Shown piece by piece: positions 60,963 to 64,000 of a DNA stretch of 64,000 bases. Source of the stretch: Saururus chinensis (Eukaryota > Streptophyta > Magnoliopsida > Piperales > Saururaceae); the NCBI GenBank assembly GCA_035235625.1, contig CP141140.1, positions 64,596,581-64,660,580 on the forward strand, read 5' to 3'. Both the position numbers and the translations under genes were made by a program. Below the pieces are notes generated by a model. That model saw only the letters and a program-made list of their open reading frames with translations, ran no database searches and was not told where the DNA came from. Numbering within the stretch: the first letter of the stretch is position 1; each line of letters begins with the position of its first letter.

Positions 60963-60993
<31 letters not shown>

Positions 60994-63900
60994 TAACATT
61001 AAAAAAATTAAGAAAAGAAACAAAGCCCCTCCCCTCCTTTTGAGCCTATCTTAGTTTTTTGGCACTAGCCTATCTTAGATAGATACTGTTTGATTGTCTT
61101 CCACTTTTCACTGTCCTCGGGATTTTTTTCAAATTAAAGTTTATATACATTAGATACAACAGTTTTTCTTGCAATTATGTAGACCAATCTTGACAAACAG
61201 AGGCAAGTCAAGGGGCTTTCAATTCTATTTGATTATGCTAGTTGTCACCTGTCGTATTCAAAATAACATATGTTATAATTTGTCTTAAACTGTAACTTGC
61301 ATGTTTACATGATTTAATTCTACAAATGAATGTATTTTAATATGACATTGATTATGCATTATGATTTGATATTGAAAACGCATGTATATTAATGTTACAG
61401 TCACTAATTTGGGAATAGTGCCAAGGAATTTGGTACAACATTAGGCGTCTCATTCTTTCGGAGGGTTGGATTTAACAGGACTCCAATTGATAGTCCTGTC
61501 AAGCAAATGTTATTATCTTCACATTCTGAAAGAAAACGTTCCAATAGTTGGTTTGTTATATGTTATTGTTGAAGCTTATTCAAATTTCATGATACTATGC
61601 ACAAGTCATAGTATTTTGCTCCATATTATTTGTTTTTGTTTTATGTTATTTGTTCATCCAGTATTTCCTATTTGCCACTAGAGAGGTAAGCACTAGAGAG
61701 GTAAGTCCAGTATTATTTGTTTTGTAGGGTGGTTTACCACTAAGGATATTAGTTCTCAACATGCAGCCATGCAAGTGATTGGTCAGGCTAACACTCAATG
61801 CTGGGCGATGTTTGGCAGCAGCAAACAGCACTACTTAATTTTCGTTATTTGATTACTGATATTGGGAGCTACTCTAGCCAGGAATTTGATGTACTAGCAG
61901 ATTATACCACTTTGAGAGCATTTGATCTCCAAATTTATACTATAATTTGGTTATAATTATGGCTGCACTTAGTTATTACAATGATCCCAGGAGTGTTCAG
62001 AAAAGAAGTTTTCATGCCCATATTTTTGCTATCCACTCTATTTTATGTTTTTTGCATGTGCCTTTCCACTTTTGTTAATTCCCTCCAAGTTGTGGCTAGT
62101 CCGGGTTGGAGCTGGCCATGAGACTAAGATTGCCTAGAAGACCAAGCATGAACTGATGAACCACCAGTTCCCTTGGTTAAATCACATGAATAATTTTAAC
62201 CATTCGAACCAGTAGTGTACCAAAATAATTTTTAGGGTAGGCAATTTGGGTAATTTTTTTGCATGTGCCTTTCCACCTGTGAACCATTTCTGCTTTTATT
62301 GAAATTTAACTGAATTAATGAACAAAATTTTAAGAAGTAAGATTGGGCCGCACAGAGCCACAGTTGATTTGAACCAGAAATACGGGCACTCTCGTTTGGT
62401 TCTTGCCTCAGTTAGACCAAATTATGGTGCATTGATGATGTCATTATTGGTCAAACTGGACTGAATCAACTCTTAAAAAGATTCAACTGAACCCAACAAA
62501 TTTTTATTTCAGCATCCCTTCCATTTTCACAAACATTGCAGGCTAGGCAAAACTTTGATTATAAAAAAAGAAAAAAATTATGTTATTTTATGAGCTTCTT
62601 GGAAAGCAACTCAGATTATTTTCACTATCCTTTCCATCTGGAAGACATCTGAGATGACACTGGTACACAAAGACTGCATTGAAAAGCTTCATAAATCAAT
62701 GAGGGAAGGTTGTTCCTGTTTTAAACGTTGCAAGTATCAAACCTAGAAGTATGACATTGTAAAACACATTGAAATCAGCAAACCACCCTATGAGCATCCC
62801 AATGGCTGACGTTGTGTTAAATTGGGGATGCTTTCTTCGACAATAACTTACCACCATCCCCTAGTTGTGATGTTTTTTTCTAAGTTTTGCTTAATTGAAC
62901 TCAATTTTGATTCCTTGGGAGAAAGACTCCATAAGGAATATCCAAAAAAGTAATAACAATAACTTCATTACAAATTGCTATGCTCCCATATGCAATTGGG
63001 GGCTCGTGTTAGGCTTATTACAAATAGGCACAGCACATCAAATATCTTTGCAATGGTTGCTGCAATGGAAAGTGTTTTTAATGCTCCCCTCTAACAATGA
63101 GCCCAGCGTAATGAATGCACGTGAAGCATTCATTTCTAAGATTAACGGCACACACACTAGCTCATGTTAGCGTCAACACTACTACGCTAAATATTTGCAC
63201 CATCGAGCTTAAAAATAACCAACAGAGAGCATGAAAAACTCTTCCCCGATACAACAAAAGCACATCGCAGATCGTTATTTCAGGTTTCAAACAAAAGCAC
63301 ATTTCCATAAGCAGTATCATCGTGGACCCACCGCCACCAGAGTCTCACCAATCTTTTTCTGTATCTCGATTCCAGCACAGGTGCAGGGACACAGCTGGGT
63401 CACACTGAGTGCTACCAAGATAAGGACCTACACTTCTATCAAGAAACAAAGGTAATGACCCGTCTCCAGCTTGGACATCGGAAGTAGGGTCCTAATGTAA
63501 ACGCCACACAGTGGACTACTTTTCGGGTTCAGCTTTATGACTACCGAAACATTAATGGAACTAGCTTTGAAATGCTTGAAGTAAAGCTACTTTGGGAGAG
63601 AAGATAACAGAGGCTGAACAAACAGAAAGAAGTAGAGAGGGAGAAGGTGAGAACTTACTCGTCATGAGTAGGAGAGATGGACAGGAAGAAGACCCTTGTC
63701 TTAGTGTGATCAACAGAAGCGTCCACCCATCTCGCCCAAGTTTTCATCCCTTTCCCGAAGGCAGCTACCCTGTCCATGTCTGCATAATAAGCTCCACCCA
63801 ACTCCATGTAATCCCACCTGCATCACCACCAACATTTACACCACACATTAACACCAGTCCATCTACCCACTAACAAGCACGGAAGATTTTCCATTAAATT

Positions 63901-64000
63901 TGCGTTTATTAGCATTCACACGCACCCCTGACTGCCACCCTTGTGATTCCACCAATGCCCAGAATTGAATGAGATGATATCAGCACTTCCCCAAGTATTT
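59246..64000 (-). CDS. TBL-B: PMR5/TBL-like acetyltransferase, 3' part, truncated by window edge
   Basis: Three exons are visible: 64000-63926 (partial), 63817-63659 and 59567-59246, with GT-AG junctions in phase. The first reads WGSADIISFNSGHWWNHKG, with the GHWW motif. The second reads WDYMELGGAYYADMDRVAAF, then MKTWARWVDASVDHTKTRVF and FLSISPTHD. The last reads LSGWNSPVSKNCYGETSP, PPYLLDITELSELRKDGHPS and [20 protein letters not shown] before the stop. The DCSHWCLPG DxxH motif is intact. GHWW and CYGETSP put it outside the TBL-A clade, nearer PMR5 and the TBL34-45 types. The catalytic GDS region lies beyond the window. It is probably functional and expected in the Golgi, where it would acetylate a wall polysaccharide whose identity cannot be told. 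Confidence 0.88.
59568..63658 (-). other. TBL-B last intron, 4.1 kb
   Basis: No gene recognised. It holds a small GC-richer patch at 60260-60460 with an open frame of no known family, an (AT)n(AC)n tract at 60965-60992, a 17-bp direct repeat (actagagaggtaag) at 61678-61705, and an M1 MITE at 63067-63245. Confidence 0.6.
63067..63245. mobile_element. M1 MITE in the TBL-B intron
   Basis: Ends 'ggaaagtgtttttaatgctc' and, inverted, 'ggaagagtttttcatgctct' are well kept. The shared 'caatgagcccagcgtaatga' follows the left end. It lies about 410 bp from exon 63817-63659. Confidence 0.75.

Noticed and set aside
1-64000. CRISPR arrays, bacterial operons, ribosomal RNA or clear tRNA genes
   Set aside because: None seen. 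The gene structures and transposons are those of plant nuclear DNA.

Overview
This is nuclear DNA from a flowering plant. The genes are split by GT-AG introns, the two recognisable gene families (NAC transcription factors and TRICHOME BIREFRINGENCE-LIKE wall acetyltransferases) are plant families, and most of the AT-rich sequence is decayed Copia, Gypsy, LINE, CACTA, hAT, PIF/Harbinger, MULE-like and Stowaway-like DNA. The sequence alone does not place the species more precisely.

Layout. All host genes recognised lie on the minus strand. Four related NAC-like genes, here NAC1 to NAC4, sit at 1.1-1.84 kb, 12.6-18.7 kb (broken), 36.5-38.2 kb and 43.2-44.3 kb. Each sits in a duplicated block with a shared 3' flank and a shared upstream leader. 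TBL-A (51.7-57.0 kb) is a complete six-exon TBL3/TBL31-type gene. TBL-B enters from the right edge with three exons at 59.2-64.0 kb and belongs to a different, PMR5-like part of the family. Broken copies of the TBL-A 3' end follow NAC1 (2.75-3.1 kb) and NAC2 (19.9-22.7 kb). The ancestral duplicated unit was therefore a TBL 3' end followed by a NAC gene.

Mobile DNA then expanded the blocks. A solo LTR with a perfect 5-bp target duplication sits in the NAC2 intron. A CACTA element with a CCT duplication split the second TBL relic, and its right end was later tandemly duplicated. A PIF/Harbinger-like element at 10.03-11.79 kb carries an exon of a DUF3537 membrane-protein gene and looks like a gene-capture element. 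At 45.8-48.7 kb a hAT-like element sits inside a Gypsy solo LTR, which sits inside a MULE-like MITE. Decayed Copia pieces lie at 4.9-9.9, 39.3-40.7 and 50.6-51.0 kb, a Gypsy pol fossil at 49.4-50.6 kb and a truncated L1-type LINE at 27.7-29.65 kb.

Function. TBL-A and TBL-B are predicted Golgi type II membrane enzymes that O-acetylate wall polysaccharides. The NAC-like genes encode little more than a shortened, divergent NAC domain (163-189 residues), so they may be small atypical regulators or genes on the way to becoming pseudogenes. The linkage of NAC and TBL genes is visible, but nothing here shows that they act together. All calls were read by eye from sequence, with no database search.
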